From: Hymenopus coronatus
Lineage: Eukaryota; Arthropoda; Insecta; Mantodea; Hymenopodidae
Direction of reading: 5' to 3'
Assembly: GCA_030762935.1 (NCBI GenBank)
Contig: CM060883.1
Location: 99,510,501 to 99,574,500, forward strand
Length of the DNA: 64,000 nucleotides
The notes beneath the pieces are model-generated. The model was not told where the DNA came from. It ran no database searches and was given only the letters and a program-made list of their open reading frames with translations. Below are positions 1-16,800 of the stretch, piece by piece. Within the stretch, counting starts at the first letter, position 1. The number at the start of each line of letters is the position of its first letter. Both the position numbers and the translations under genes were made by a program.

Positions 1-2400
1 CTAATAATAGCCATTCAACTACTAGACTCTCATACTAGCCATACCACTACTAGACTCTAATAATAGCCATTCAACTACTAGACTCTAATAATAGCCATTC
101 AACTCCTAGACTCTTATAATAGCCATTCAACTACTAGACTCTAATAATAGCCATTCAACTACTAGACTCTAATAATAGCCATTCAACTTCTAGACCATAA
201 TAATAAACATTCAACTACTAGACTCTAATAATAGCCATTCCAGTACTAGACTCTCATACTAGATATACCACTACTAGACTCTAATAATAGCCATTCAACT
301 ACTAGACTCTAATAATAGCCATTCAACTACTAGACTCTAATGCTAGCCATTCAAATACTAGACTCTTATGCTAGCCATTCAACTACTACACTCTAATAAT
401 AGCCATTCAACTACTAATCTGTCATACTAGACATACCATTACTAGACTCTAATAATAGCCATTCAACTACTAGACTCTCATACTAGCCATACCCCTACTA
501 GACGCTAATAATAGCCATTCAACTACTAGTCTCCAATAATATCCATTCAACTACTAGACTCTAATGCTAGCCATTCAACTACTAGACTCTAATAATAGCA
601 ATTCAACTACAAGACTCTAAAAATAGCCATTCAACTACTAGACTCTAATAATAGCCATTCAACTACTAGACTCTAATGATAGCCATTCAACTCCTAGACT
701 CTAATAATAGCCATTCAACTACTGGAGTCTAATAATAGCCACTCAAATACTGGATTCTAATAATAGCCATTCAGCTACTAGACTGTAATAATAGCCATTC
801 AACTACTAGACTCTAATAATAGCCATTCAACTACTAGACAATAATAATAGGCATTCAACTATTATACTCTCATACTAGACATACCACTATTAGACTCTAA
901 TAATAGCCATTCAACTACTAGACTCTAATAATACCCATTCAACTACTAGACTGCAATAATATCCATTGAACTAATAGACTCTAATAATAGCCATTCAACT
1001 ACTAGACTCTAATTATAGCCATTCAGCTACTAGACTCTAATAATAGCCATTCAACTTCTAGACTCTAATAATAAACATTCAACTACTAGACTAATAATAG
1101 CAATTCCAGTACTAGTCTCTCATACTAAACATACCACTACTAGACTCTAATAATAGCCATTCAACTACTAGACACTAATAATAGCCATTCAACTACTAGA
1201 CTCTCATACTAGACATACCACAATTAGACTCTATTAATAGCTATTCAAATACTAGTCTCTAATAATAGCCATTCAACTACTAGACTCTCATACTAGACAT
1301 ACCACTACTAGCCTCTAATAATAGCAATTCAACTACTAGACTCTCATACTAGACATACCACTACTAAACTCTAATAATAGCCATTCAACTACTAGACTGT
1401 CATAGTAGCCATACCACTACTAGACTCTTATAATAGCCATTCAACTATTAGACTCTAATGCTAGCCACTCAACTACTAGACCCTCATCCTAGCCATACCA
1501 CTACCAGTCTCTAATAATAGCCATACCACTACTAGACTCTAATAATAGCCATTCAAGTACTTGACTCTAATGCTAGCCATTCAACTACTAGACTCTCATA
1601 CTAGCCATACCACTACTAGACTCTCATAATAGCCATTCAACTACTAGACTCCAATAATAGCCATTCAACTACTAGACTCTAATAATAGCCATTCCACTAT
1701 TAGACTCAAATAATAGACATTCAACTACTAGACTCTAATAATACCATTCAACTACTAGACTCTCATACTAGAGATACCACTAATAGACTCTAATAATAGG
1801 CATTCAACTACTAGACCCTCATAATAGCCATACCACTACTAGGCTCTAATGCTGGCCATTCCACTACTGGACTCTAGTAATAGCCAAACCACTACTAGAC
1901 TCTAATACTAGCCATTCCACTTCTAGACTCTAATGCAAGCCTTACCACTACTGGACTCTAATGCTAGCCGTACCACTACTAGACTCTACTGCTAGCCATT
2001 CCACTACAGGACCTTATTGCTAGCCATACCACTACTGGACTCTAATGCTAACTATTCCTGTACTAGACTCTAATACTAGCCGTACCATTTTTAGAGCCTA
2101 ATGCTAGCCGATCCACTATTGGATTCTAATGCTATCCGTACCACTGCTGGACTCTAGTACTAGCCATACCACTACTAGTGTATTATACTTGCCATACTAC
2201 CACTAGACTCTTATAGTAGCCGTACCACTACTGGCCTCTAATACTAGCCATACTACTACTGGACTCTAATGCTAGCCGTACCACTACTAGACTAATGCTA
2301 GCCATTCCACTACTAGACTCTAATGCTAGCCGTACCACTACTAGACTCTAATACTAGCCATACTACTACTGGACTCTAATGCTAGCCGTACCACTACTAG
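1..2400. repeat. Satellite block 1: CTAATAATAGCCATTCAACTA units
   Basis: This block uses a unit with TAATAATAGCC and ATTCAACTACTAG, mixed with a CATACTAGACATACCACTA type. From about 1,830 to 2,400 it changes to units with TGCTAGCCGTACCACTACT, and then to the TATACTAGC / CATATCACTACTA type that dominates the rest. Copies here are more diverged from one another than in the blocks to the right, which suggests an older or less homogenised part of the array. Confidence 0.85.
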
Positions 2401-5400
2401 ACTCTTACACTAGCTATATCACTTCTAAACTCACATACTAGACATATCACTACTAAACCCGTATACTATTCATATGACTACTAAACTCTTATACTATCCA
2501 TATCACTACTAAACTCTTATATTATCCATATCACTACTACACTCTTATACTAGCCATATCACTACTACACTTTTATACTAGCCATATCACTACTAAACTC
2601 TTATATTATCCATATCACTACTAAACTCTTATACTATTCATATTACTACTTTACTCTTATACTAGCCATATCACTGTTAAACTCTTATACTATCCAAATC
2701 AGTACTAAACTCTTATACTAGCCTTATCACTACTAGACTCTTATACTAGCCAAATCACCACTACACTCTTATACTATCCATATCACTGCTGAACTCTTAT
2801 ATTATCCATATCACTTCTACACTCTTATACTAGCCATATCACTACTAAACTCTTATACTATCCATATCACTACTATACTCTTATACTAGCCATATTACTA
2901 CTACACCCTCATACTAGCCATAACACTACTAAACTCTTATACTAGCTATATCACTACTACACTCTTATACTAGCATATCACTACTAAACTCTCATACTAG
3001 CCTTATCATTACTAAATGCTTATACTGGCCATATCACTACTAGATTCTTATACTAGCCATATCACTACTAGACTCTTATACTAGCTATATCACTACTAGA
3101 CTCTTATACTAGCTATATCACTACGAGACTCTTATACTAGCTATATCACTACTAGACTCTTATACCAGCCATATCACTACTGGACTCTTATACTAGCTAT
3201 CTCACTACTAAACTCTTATATTAGCTATATCACTACTAGACTCTTATACTACCTATATCACTACTAGACTCATATACTAGCCATATCACTACTAGACTCT
3301 TATACTAGCTATAGCACTACTAAACTCTTATTCTAGCCATATCACTACTAGACTCTTATACTAGCTATATCAGTACTAGACTCTTTTACTAGCTATATCA
3401 CTACTACACTCTTTTACTAGCCATATCACTACTACATTCTTATACTAGCCATATCACTACTAGACTCTTATACTAGCCATATCACTACTAGACTCTTATA
3501 CTAGCTATATCACTACTACACTCTTATACTAGCTATATCACTACTAGACTCTTATACTAGACATATCACTACTACACTCTTATACTATCCATATCACTAC
3601 TAGAATCTCCTACTAGCCATATCACTACTAAACTCTTATACTAGATATATCACTACTACACTCTTATACTAGTTATATCACTACTAAACTCTTATACTAG
3701 CTATATCACTACCACACTCTTATACTAGCCATATCATACTAAACTCTTATACTGGCTATATCACTACTACACTCTGATACTAGCTATATCACTACTAAAC
3801 TCTTATACTAGCTATATCACTACTACACTCTGACATTAGCCATATCACTACTAAACTCTTATACTAGCTATGTCACTACTACACTCTTATACTAGCCATA
3901 TCACTACTAAACTCTTATATTAGCTATATCACTACTACACTCTTATACTAGCCACATCACTACTAAACTCTTATACCAGCCATATCACTACTAAACTCTT
4001 ATACTAGGTGTATCACTACTACACCTTTTTATTAGCCATATCACTATTACACTCTTATACTAGCCATATAACTACTAGACACTCATACTAGTTATATCAC
4101 TACTAGACTCTCATACTAGTTATATCACTACTAAACTCTTATACTAGCCATATCACTACTACACTCTTATACTAGCCATATCACTACTAAACTCTCATAC
4201 ACGACATATCACTACTAAACTCGTATACTATTCAGATCACTACTAAACTCTTATACTATCCATATCACTACTACACTTTTATACTAGCCATATCACTACT
4301 ACACTTTATACTAGCCATATCACTAGTAAACTCTTATTTTATCCATATCACTTCTAAACCCTTATACTATTTCTATCACTACTACACTCTTATACTGGCC
4401 ATATCACTACTAAGTTCTTATACTATCTATATCACTACTACACTCTTATACTAGCCATATCACTGTTAAACTCTTATACTATCCATATCACTACTAAACT
4501 CTTATAGTAGCCTTATCACTACTAGACTCTTACACTAGCCAAATCACTACTACACTCTTATACTATCCATATCACTACTAAACTCTTATACTATCCATAT
4601 CACAACTACACTCTTATACTAGCCATATCACTACTAAACTCATATACTATCCATATCACTACTAAAATCGTATACTATCCATATCACTACTAAACTCTTA
4701 TACTAGCCATATCACTACTAGACTCTTATACTAGCCAAATCACTACTACACTCTTATACTAGCCATATCACTACTACACACTCATACTAGCCATATCACT
4801 TCTAAGCTCTTATACTAGCTATATCACTACTACACTCTTATACTAGCATATCACTACTAAACTCTCACACTAGTCATATCACTACTAAACTCTTATACTA
4901 GCCATATCACTACTAGACTCTTATATTAGCGTTATCACTACTAGACTCATATACTAGCTATATCACTTCTAGACTCTTATACTAGCTATATCCCTACTAG
5001 ACTCTTATACTAGCTATATCACTACTAGACTCTTATACTAGCCATATCACTACTGGACTCTTATACAAGCTATATCACTACTAAACTCTTATACTAGCTA
5101 TATCACTACTAGACTCTTATACTAGCTATATCACTACTAGACTCTTATAATAGCTATATCACTACTAGACTCTTATACTAGCCATATCACTACTGGACTC
5201 TTATAATAGCTATATCACTATTAAACTCTTATACTAGCCATATTACTACTAGACTCTTATACTAGCCATATCACTACTAGACTCTTATACTACCTATATC
5301 ACTACTACACTCTTATACTAGCTATATCACTACTAGACTCTTATAATAGGCATATCACTACTACATTCTTATACTAGCCATATCACTACTACACTCTTAC

Positions 5401-8240
5401 ACTGGCTATATCACTTCTAAACTCTTATACTAGCCATATCACTACTACACTCTTATACTAGCTATATCACTACTACACTCTTATACTATCCGTATCACTA
5501 CTAGAATGTCATACTAGCCATATCACTAGTACACTCTTATACTAGCTATATCACTACTACACTCTTATACTATACATATCACTACTAGAATCTCATACTA
5601 GCCATATCACTACTAAACTCTTATACTAGCTATATCACTACTAGACTCCTATACTAGCTATATCACTACTACACTCTTATACTAGCCATATCACTACTAA
5701 ACTCTTATACTAGCTATATCACTACTACACTCTGATACTAGCTATATCACTACTAAACTCTTATACTAGATATATGATTACTACACTCTTATACTAGCCA
5801 TATCACTACTAAACCCTTATACTAGCTATATCACTACTACACTCTTATACTAGCCATATCACTAATAAACTCTTATACTAGCTATATCACTACTACACTC
5901 TTATACTAGCCACATCACTACTAAACTCTTATACTAGCCATATCATTACTAAACTCTTATACTAGGTGTATCACTACTACACCTTTATACTAGCCATATC
6001 ACTACTAAACTCTTATACTAACTATATCACTACTAGATTCTTATAGTAGCCATATCACTACTACACACTTATACTATTTATATCACTACTAGACTCTCAC
6101 TCTAGTTATATCACTACTAGTCTCTCATACTAGTTATATCACTACTAGACTCTCATACTAGCGATATCACTACTAATCTCTTATACTAGCCAAATCACCA
6201 CTACACTCATTATACTAAAAATATCACTACTACAGTTTTATACTAGCCATATCACTACTAAACTCTCATACTTGACATATCACTTCTAAACCCTTATACT
6301 ATCCATATCACTACTACACTCTTATACTAGCCACATTACTATTAAACCCTTGTACTATCCATATCACTACTTAACTCTTATACTAACCTTATCACTACTA
6401 GACTCTTATACTAGCCAAATCACTACTACACCCTTATACTTTCCATATCACTACTAAACTCTTATACTATCCATATCACTACTTCACTCTTATACTAGCC
6501 ATATCACTACTAAACTCTTATACTATCCATATCACTACTAAACTCTTATACTAGCCATATCACTACTAGACTCTTATACTAACCAAATCACTACTACACT
6601 CTTATACTAGCCATATCACTACTAAATTCTTATACTATCCATATCACTACTACACTCTTATACTAGCCATGTCACTACTACGCTGTTATACTATCCATAT
6701 CACTACTAAACTCTTATACTATCCATATTACTACTAAACACTTATACTATCCATATCACTACTACACTTTTATAATGGATATATCAGTACTAAACTCTTA
6801 TACTAGCCATATCACTGCTAAACTCTTATACCATCCATATCACTACTAAACTCTTATACCAGCCTTATCACTACTAGACACTTATACTAGCCAAATCACT
6901 ACTACATTCTTATACTATTCATATCACTACTAAACTCTTATACTATCCATATCACTACTACAATCTTATACTAGCCATATCACTACTAAACTCTTATACT
7001 ATCCATATCACTACTAAACTCTTATACTCGCCATATCACTACTAGACTCTTATACTAGCCAAATCACTACTACACTCTTATACTATCCATATCACTACTA
7101 CACTGTCATACTAGCCATATCACTACTAAAATTCTTATACTAGCTATATCACTACTACACTCTTATACTAGCATATCACTACTAAACTCTCATACTATCC
7201 ATATCACTACTAAACTCTTATACTAGCCATATCACTACTAGACTCTTATACTCGCCTTATCACTACTAGACTCTTAAACTAGCTATATCACTACTAGACT
7301 CTTATACTAGCTTTATCACTACTAGACTCTTATACTAGCCATATCACTACTACACTCTTATACTAGCCATATCACTACTACACTCTTACACTGGCTATAT
7401 CACTTTTAAACTCTTATACTAGCCATATCACTACTACACTCTTATACTAGCTATATCACTACTACACTCTTATACTATCCGTATCACTACTAGAATGTCA
7501 TACTAGCCATATCACTAGTACACTCTTATACTAGCTATATGACTACTAGACTCTTATACTAGCTATATCACAACTACACACTCTTATACAAGCCATATCA
7601 ATACTAAACGCTTATACTAGCTAAATCACTACTAGACTCTTATACTAGCTATATCACTACTAAACCCTTATACTAGCTATATCACTACTACACTCTTATA
7701 CTAGCCATATCACTACTAAACTCTTATACTAGCTATATCACTACTACACTCTTATACTAGCCACATCACTACTAAACTCATATACTAGCCATATCACTAC
7801 TAAACTCTTATACTAGCCATATCACTACTAAACTCTTTTACTAGCCATATCACTACTACACTCCTATACTAGCCATATCACTACTAGACCCTTATACTAG
7901 CTATATCACTACTACACTCTTATACTAGCCATATCACTTCTAGATTCTTATACTAGCTATATCACTACTAGACTCTTATACTAGCCATATCACTACTAGT
8001 CTCTTATACTAGCTATATCACTACTACACTCTTATACTAGCCATATCATTACTAGACTCTTATACTAGTAATATCACTACTACACTCTTATACTAGCCAT
8101 ATGTCAACTAAACTCTTATACTAGCTATATCACAACTACACTCTTATACTAGCCATATCACCACTAAACACTTATACTAGCCATATCACTGCTAGACTCT
8201 TATACTAGCTATATCACTACTGCACTCTTATACTAGTTAT
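2401..8240. repeat. Satellite block 2: CTTATACTAGC units
   Basis: Units carry CTCTTATACTAG followed by CCATATCACTACTA or CTATATCACTACTA, ending in A, C or G. Variants such as ACTATCCATATC and ACTAGCCAAATC recur in a fixed order over hundreds of bases, which points to higher-order copying. For example, the segment around 5,361-5,550 recurs about 1,989 bp later, around 7,350-7,540. Confidence 0.85.
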
Positions 8241-9700
8241 ATAACTACTAGACTCTCATACTAGCGATATCACTACTAGACACTCATACTAGATATATCA
8301 TTACTAGATACCTATACTAGTTATATCACTACTAGGCCCTCATACTAGTTATATCACTACTAGACACTCATATTAGTTATATCCCTACTAGACACTCATA
8401 GTAGTTATATCACTACTAGACACTCATGCGAGTTATATCACTACTAGATACTCATACTATTTATATCACTACTAGACACTCATACTAGTTATATCACTAC
8501 TAGACACTCATACTAGTTATACCACTACTAGACACGCATTCTAGTTATATCACTACTAGACACTCATACTAGCTATATCACTACTAGACACTCATACTAG
8601 TTATATCACTACTAGACACTCATTCTAATTATATCACTACTACACTCTTATACTAGCCATATCACTACTAGACTCTTATACTAGCTATATCACTACTACA
8701 CTTTTATACTAGCCATATTACTACTACACTCTCATACTAGAACATATCATTACTACACTCTTATACTAGCTATATCATTACCACAGTCTCATACTAACCA
8801 TATCCCTACTAGACACTTATACTGGCCGTATCACCACTGGACTCTTATACTAGCCATATCACTACTAGACTCTTATACTAGCCATATCACTACTAGACTC
8901 TTATACTAGCCATATCACTACTACACTCTCATACTAGCCATATCATTACTATACACTCATACTAGAAATATCACTACTAGACTCTTATACTAGCCATGTC
9001 ACTACTACACTCTTATACTAGCCATATCACTACTAAACTCTGATACTAGCCATATCACTACTAGACCCTAATTCTAGCCATATCCGTACTAGACACTCAT
9101 ACTAGTTATAGCACTACTGGACTCTTATACTAATTATATCACTACTGGACTCTTATACTAGCCATATCACTACTTGACACTAATACTAGTTATATCACTA
9201 CTGGACTCTTATACTAGCCATATCACTACTAGACACTCGGACTAGTTTAATCACTACTACACTCTTATACTAGCCATATCACTACTAAACTTTTATACTA
9301 GCCATATCACAACTAGACTCTTATACTTGTTATTTTACTACTGGTATCTCATACTAGTTATATCACTACTAGACACTCATACTAGTTATATCACTACTAG
9401 ACATCTCATACTAGTTATATAATTACTAGACTCTCAACTGGTTATATCACTACTAGACACTCATACTAGTTATATCACTACTAGACACTCATACGAGTTA
9501 TATCACTACTAGACACTCATACTAGTTATATCACTACTAGACACTCATACTAGTTATATCACTACTAGACACTCATACTAGCCATATCACTACTACACTC
9601 TTATACTAGCCATATCACTACTAGACATTCATACTAGTTATATCACTACTGGACTCTCATACTAGTTATATCACTACTAGACTCTCATACTATCGATATC
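8241..9700. repeat. Satellite block 3: mixed ACTAGTTATATC units
   Basis: Runs of units with GACACTCATACTAGTTATATC (clearest at about 8,270-8,640 and 9,330-9,590) alternate with CTCTTATACTAGCC units. The same variant reappears at 36.7-38.3 kb, so this sublibrary occurs at two distant places in the array. Confidence 0.75.
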
Positions 9701-12700
9701 ACTACTAGACTCTTATACTAGCCATGTCACTACTACACTCTTATACTAGCCATATCACTACTACACTCTTACACTAGCTATGTCACTACTAAACTCTTAT
9801 ACTAGCTATATCACTACTAGACTCTTATACTTGTCATATCACTACTAAACTCTTATACTAGCCATATCACTACTACACTCTTATACCAGATATATCACTA
9901 CTAAGCTCTTATACTAGCCATATCACTACTACACTCTTATACTAGCAATATCACTACAACACTCTTATACTAGCCATATCACTACTACACTCTTATACTA
10001 GCCATATCACTACTACACTCTTATACTAGCCATATCACAACTAGACTCTTATACTTGTCATATCACTACTAGACTCTTATACTAGCTATATCACTACTAC
10101 ACTCTTATACTAGCTATATCACTACTAGACTCTTATACTAGCCATGTCACTACTACACTCTTATACTAGCCATATCACTACTACACTCTTACACTAGCTA
10201 TGTCACTACTAAACTCTTATACTAGCTATATCACTACTACACTCTTATACTAGCTATATCACTACTACACTCTTATACTATCCATATCACTACTAGAATC
10301 TCATACTAGCCATATCACTACTAAACTCTTATACTAGCTATATCACTACTAAACTCTTATACTAGATATAACATTACTACACTCTTATACTAGCCATATC
10401 TCTACTAAACCGTTATACTAGCTATATCACTACTACACTGTTATACTAGCCATATCACTAATAATCTCTTATACTACCTATATCACTACTACACTCTTAT
10501 ACTAGCCACATCACTACTAAACTCTTATACTAGCCATATCATTACTAAACTCTTAAACTAGGTGTATCACTACTACACCTTTATACTAGCCATATCACTA
10601 CTAAACTCTTATACTAACTATATCACTACTAGATTCTTATAGTAGCCATATCACTACTACACACTTATACTATTTATATCACTACTAGACTCTCACTCTA
10701 GTTATATCACTACTAGTCTCTCATACTAGTTATATCACTACTAGACTCTCATACTAGCGATATCACTACTAATCTCTTATACTAGCCATATCACTACTAC
10801 ACTCATTATACTAGCCATATCACTACTACAGTTTTATACTGGCCATATCACTACTAAACTCTCATACTTGACATATCACTTCTAAACCCTTATACTATCC
10901 ATATCACTACTAAACTCTTATACTAGCCATAACACTACTAGACTCTTATACTAACCAAATCACTACTACACTCTTATACTAGCCATATCATTACTAAACT
11001 CTTATACTATCCATATCACTACTACAGTCTTATACTAGCCATGTCACTACTACGCTGTTATACTATCCATATCACTACTAAACTCTTATACTATCCATAT
11101 TACTACTAAACACTTATACTATCCATATCACTACTACACTCTTATACTGGATATATCAGTACTAAACTCTTATACTAGCCATATCACTGCTAAACTCTTA
11201 TACCATCCATATCACTACTAAACTCTTATACCAGCCTTATCACTACTAGACACTTATACTAGCCAAATCACTACTACATTCTTATACTATTCATATCACT
11301 ACTAAACTCTTATACTATCCATATCACTACTACAATCTTATACTAGCCATATCACTACTAAACTCTTATACTATCCATATCACTACTAAACTCTTATACT
11401 CGCCATATCACTACTAGACTCTTATACTAGCCATATCACTACTACACTGTCATACTAGCCATATCACTACTAAACTCTTATGCTAGCTATATCACTACTA
11501 CACTCTTATACTAGCATATCACTACTAAACTCTCATACTATCCATATCACTACTAAACTCTTATACTAGCCATATCACTACTAGACTCTTATACTCGCCT
11601 TATCACTACTAGACTCTTAAACTAGCTATATCACTACTAGACTCTTATACAAGCTATATCACTACTAGACTCTTATACTTGCTATATCACTACTAGACTC
11701 TTATACTAGCCATATCACTTCTACACTCTTATACTAGCCATATCACTATTAAACTCTCATACTAGCCATATCACTACTAGACTCTTATTCTAGCCATATC
11801 ACTACTAGACACTCATACTAGTTATAGCACTACTGGATTCTTATACTAGCCATATCACTACTAGACATTATCGTAGTTATATCACTACTGGACTCTTATT
11901 CTAGCCATATCACTACTAGACACTCATACTAGTTATAGCACTACTGGACTCTTATTCTAGCCATATCACTACAAGACACTCATACTAGTTATATCACTAC
12001 TGGACTGTTATACTAGGCATATCACTACTAGACACTAATAGTAGTTATATCACTACTGGACTCTTATACTAGTTATATCACTACTACACTCTTATACTAG
12101 ATATATAACTACTAAACTCTTATACTAGCCATATCAATACTACACTCTTATACTAGCCATATCACTACAACATACTTATACCAGTCATATCACTACTACA
12201 CTCTTATTCTAGCCATATCACTACTACAATTTTATACTAGCCATATCACTACTACACTCTTATACTAGCCATATCAATACTAAACTCTTATACTAGGTAT
12301 ATCACTACTACACCTTTGTACTTGCTATATCACTACTAAACTCTTATACTAGCTATATCACTACTAGATTCTTATACTAGCCATATCACTGCTACACTCT
12401 TATACTAGCCATATCACTACTAGACACTCATACTAGTTATATCACTACTAGACTCTCATACCAGTTATATCACTACTAGACTTTCATACTAGCGATATCA
12501 CTACTAAACTCTTATAATAGCCATATCACTACTACACTCTTATACTAGCCATATCACTACTACACTCTTATACTTGCCATATCACTACTACACTCTTACA
12601 CTTGTTATATCACTTCTAAATTCTTATACTAGCTATATCACTACTACACTCTTATACTATCCGTATCACTACTAGAATCTCATACTAGCCATATCACTAG

Positions 12701-13809
12701 TACACTCTTATACTAGCTATATCACTACTAGACTCTTATACTATCCATATCACTACTACACTCTTATACTAGCCATATCACTGCTAAACTCTTATACCAT
12801 CCATATCACTACTAAACTCTTATACTAGCCTTATGACTACTAGACACTTATACTAGCCAAATCACTACTACACTCTTAAACTATTCATATCACTACTAAA
12901 CTCTTATACTATCCATATCACTACTACACTCTTATACTAGCCATATCACTACTAAACTCTTATACTATCCATATCACTACTAAACTCTTATACTCGCCAT
13001 ATCACTACTAGACTCTTATACTAGCCAAATCACTACTACACTCTTATACTAGCCAAATCACTACTACACTGTCATAGTACCCATATCACTACTAAACTCT
13101 TATACTAGCAATATCACTACTACACTCTTATACTAGCATATCACTACTAAACTCTCATACTATCCATATCACTACTAAACTCTTATACTAGCCATATCAC
13201 TACTAGACTCTTATACTAGCCTTATCACTACTAGACTCTTAAACTAGCTATATCACTACTAGACTCTTATACTAGCTATATCACTACTAGACTCTTATAC
13301 TTGCTATATCACTACTAGACTCTTATACATGCCATATCACTTCTACACTCTTATACTTGCCATATCACTACTAAACTCTCATACTAGCCATATCACTACT
13401 AGACTCTTATTCTAGCCATATCACTACTAGACACTCATACTAGTTATAGCACTACTGGACTATTATACTATCCATATCACTACTAGACACTAATAGTAGA
13501 TATATCACTACTGGACTCTTATTCTAGCCATATCACTACTAGACACTCATACTAGTTATAGCACTACTGGACTCTAATTCTAGCCATATAACTACTAGAC
13601 ACTCATACTAGTTATATCACTACTGGACTCTTATACTAGCCATATCACTACTAGACATTAATAGTAGTTATATCACTACTGGACTCTTATAATAGTTATA
13701 TCACTTCTACACTCTTATACTAGCCATTTCACTACTAAACTCTTATACTAGCCATATCACTACCAGACTCTTATATTAGCTATATCACTACTACACTCTT
13801 CTACTAGCT

Positions 13810-16800
13810 ATATCACTACTAAACTCTTATACTAGCCATATCACTACTACACTCTTATACCAGATATATCACTAGTAAGCTCTTATACTAGCCATATCAC
13901 TACTACACTCTTATACTTGCCATATCACTACAACACTCTTATACTAGCCATATCACTACTACACTCTTATACTAGCCATATCACTACTACAATCTTATAC
14001 TAGCCATATCACTACTACACTCTTATACTAGCCATATCACTACTAAACTCTTATACTAGGTATATCACTACTACACCTTTATACTAGCCATATCACTACT
14101 AAACTCTTATATTAGCCATATCACTACTACACTCTTATACTAGCCATATCACTACTACACGCTTATACTAGCCATATCACTACTAAACTCTCATAATAGA
14201 CATATCACTACTAAACTCGTATACTATTCATATCACTACTAAACTCTTATACTATACATATCACTACAAAACTCTTATACTATCCATATGGTTACTACAC
14301 TCTTATACTAGCCATATCACTACTACACATTTATACTAGCCATATCACTACTAAACTCTTATACTATCCATATCACTACTAAACCCTTATACTATCCATA
14401 TCACTACTACACTCTTATACTGGCCATATCACTATTAAACTCTTATACTATCTATATCACTACTACACTCTTATACTAGACATATCACTGCTAAAATCTT
14501 ATACTATCCATATCACTACTAAACTCTTATAGTAGCCTTATTACTCCCAGAATCTTATACTAGCCAAATCACTACTACACTCTTATACTATCCATATCAC
14601 TGCTAAACTCTTATACTATCCATATCACTACAACACTCTTATACTAGCCATATCACTACTAAACTCTTGTGCTATCCATATCACTACTGAACTCTTATAC
14701 TATCCATATCACTACTAAACTCTTATACTTGCCATATCACTACTAGACTCTTATACTAGCCAAATCACTACTACACTCTTATACTAACCATATCACTACT
14801 ATACTCTCATACTAGCCATATCACTACTAAACTCTTATACTAGCTATATCACTACTACAATCTTATACAGGCATATCACTACTAAACTCTCAAACTAGCC
14901 ATATCACTACTACATTCTTATACTAGCTATATCACTACTACACTCTTATACTATCCGTATCACTACTAGAATCTCATACTAGCCATATCACTAGTACACT
15001 CTTATACTAGCTATATCACTACTAGACTCTTATACTAGCTATATCACTACTACACTCTTATACTAGCCATATCACTACTAAACTCTTATACTAGCTAAAT
15101 CACTACTACACTCTTATACTAGCTATATCACTACTAAACTCTTGTACTAGCTATATCACTACTACACTCTTATACTAGCCATATCACTACTAAACTCTTA
15201 TACTAGCTATATCACTACTACACTCTTATACTAGCCATATCACTACTAAACTCTTATACTAGCTATATCACTACTACACTCTTATACTAGCCCTATCACT
15301 ACTAAACTCTCATACTAGCTATATCACTACTACACTCTTATACTAGCCACATCACTACTAAACTCTCATACTAGACATATCACTAGTAAACTCGTATACT
15401 CTTCATATCACTACTAAACTCATATACTATCCAAATCACTACTCTACTCTTATACTAGCCAAATCACCACTACACTCTTATACTATCCATATCACTGCTA
15501 AACTCTTATACTATCCATATCACTACTACACTCTTTTACTAGCCATATCACTACTAAACTTTTATAATATCCATATCACTACTACACTCTTATACTAGCC
15601 ATATCACTGCTAGACTCTTATACTAGCCAAATTTCTACTACACTCTTATACTAGCCATATCACTACTACACCTTCATACTAGCCATATCACTACTAAACT
15701 CTTATACTAGCTATATCACTACTACACACTTATACTAGCATATCACTACTAAACTCTCATAGTAGCCATATCACTACTAAACGCTTATACTAGCCATATC
15801 ACTACTAGACTCTTATACTAGCCTTATCACTACTAGACTCTTATACTAGCTATATCACTACTAGACTCTGATACTAGCTATATCACTACTAGACTCTTAT
15901 ACTAGCTATATCACTACTAGACTCTTATACTAGCCATATCACTACTGGACTCTTATACTAGCTACATCACTACTAAGCTCTTATACTAGCTATATCACTA
16001 CTTTACTCTTATACTAGCTATATCACTACTAGAATCATATACTAACCATATCACTACTAGACTCTTATACTAGCTATATCACTACTACACTGTTATACTA
16101 GCAATATCACTACTACACTCTTATACTAGCCATATCACTACTAGACATTAATACTAGTTATCTCACTACTAGACTCTCATACTAGCGATATCACTACTAC
16201 ACTCTTATACTAGCTATATCACTACTACACTCTTATACTCGCTATATCATTACTAGACTCTTATACTAGCCATATCACTACTACACCCTTACACTAGCTA
16301 TATCATTACTAAACTCTTATACTAGCTATATCACTACTACACTCTTACACTAGCTATATCACTACTACTACACTCTTACACTAGCTATATCACTACTACA
16401 CATTTATACTATCCATATCACTACTAGAGTCTCACACTAGCCATATCACTACTAAACTCTTATACTAGCTATATCACTACTAGACTCCTATACTACCTAT
16501 ATCACTACTACACTCTTATACTAGCCATATCACTGCTAAACTCTTATACTAGCTATATCACTACTAGACTCCAATACTAGCTATATCACTACTACACTCT
16601 TATACTAGCCATATCACTGCTAGACTCTTATACTAGCCAAATTTCTACTACACTCTTATACTAGCCATATCACTACTACACCTTCATACTATCCATATCA
16701 CTACTAGAATCTCATACTAGCCATATCACTGCTAAACTCTTATAATATCCAAATCAGTACTAAACTCTTATACTAGCTATATCACTACTAAACTCTTATA

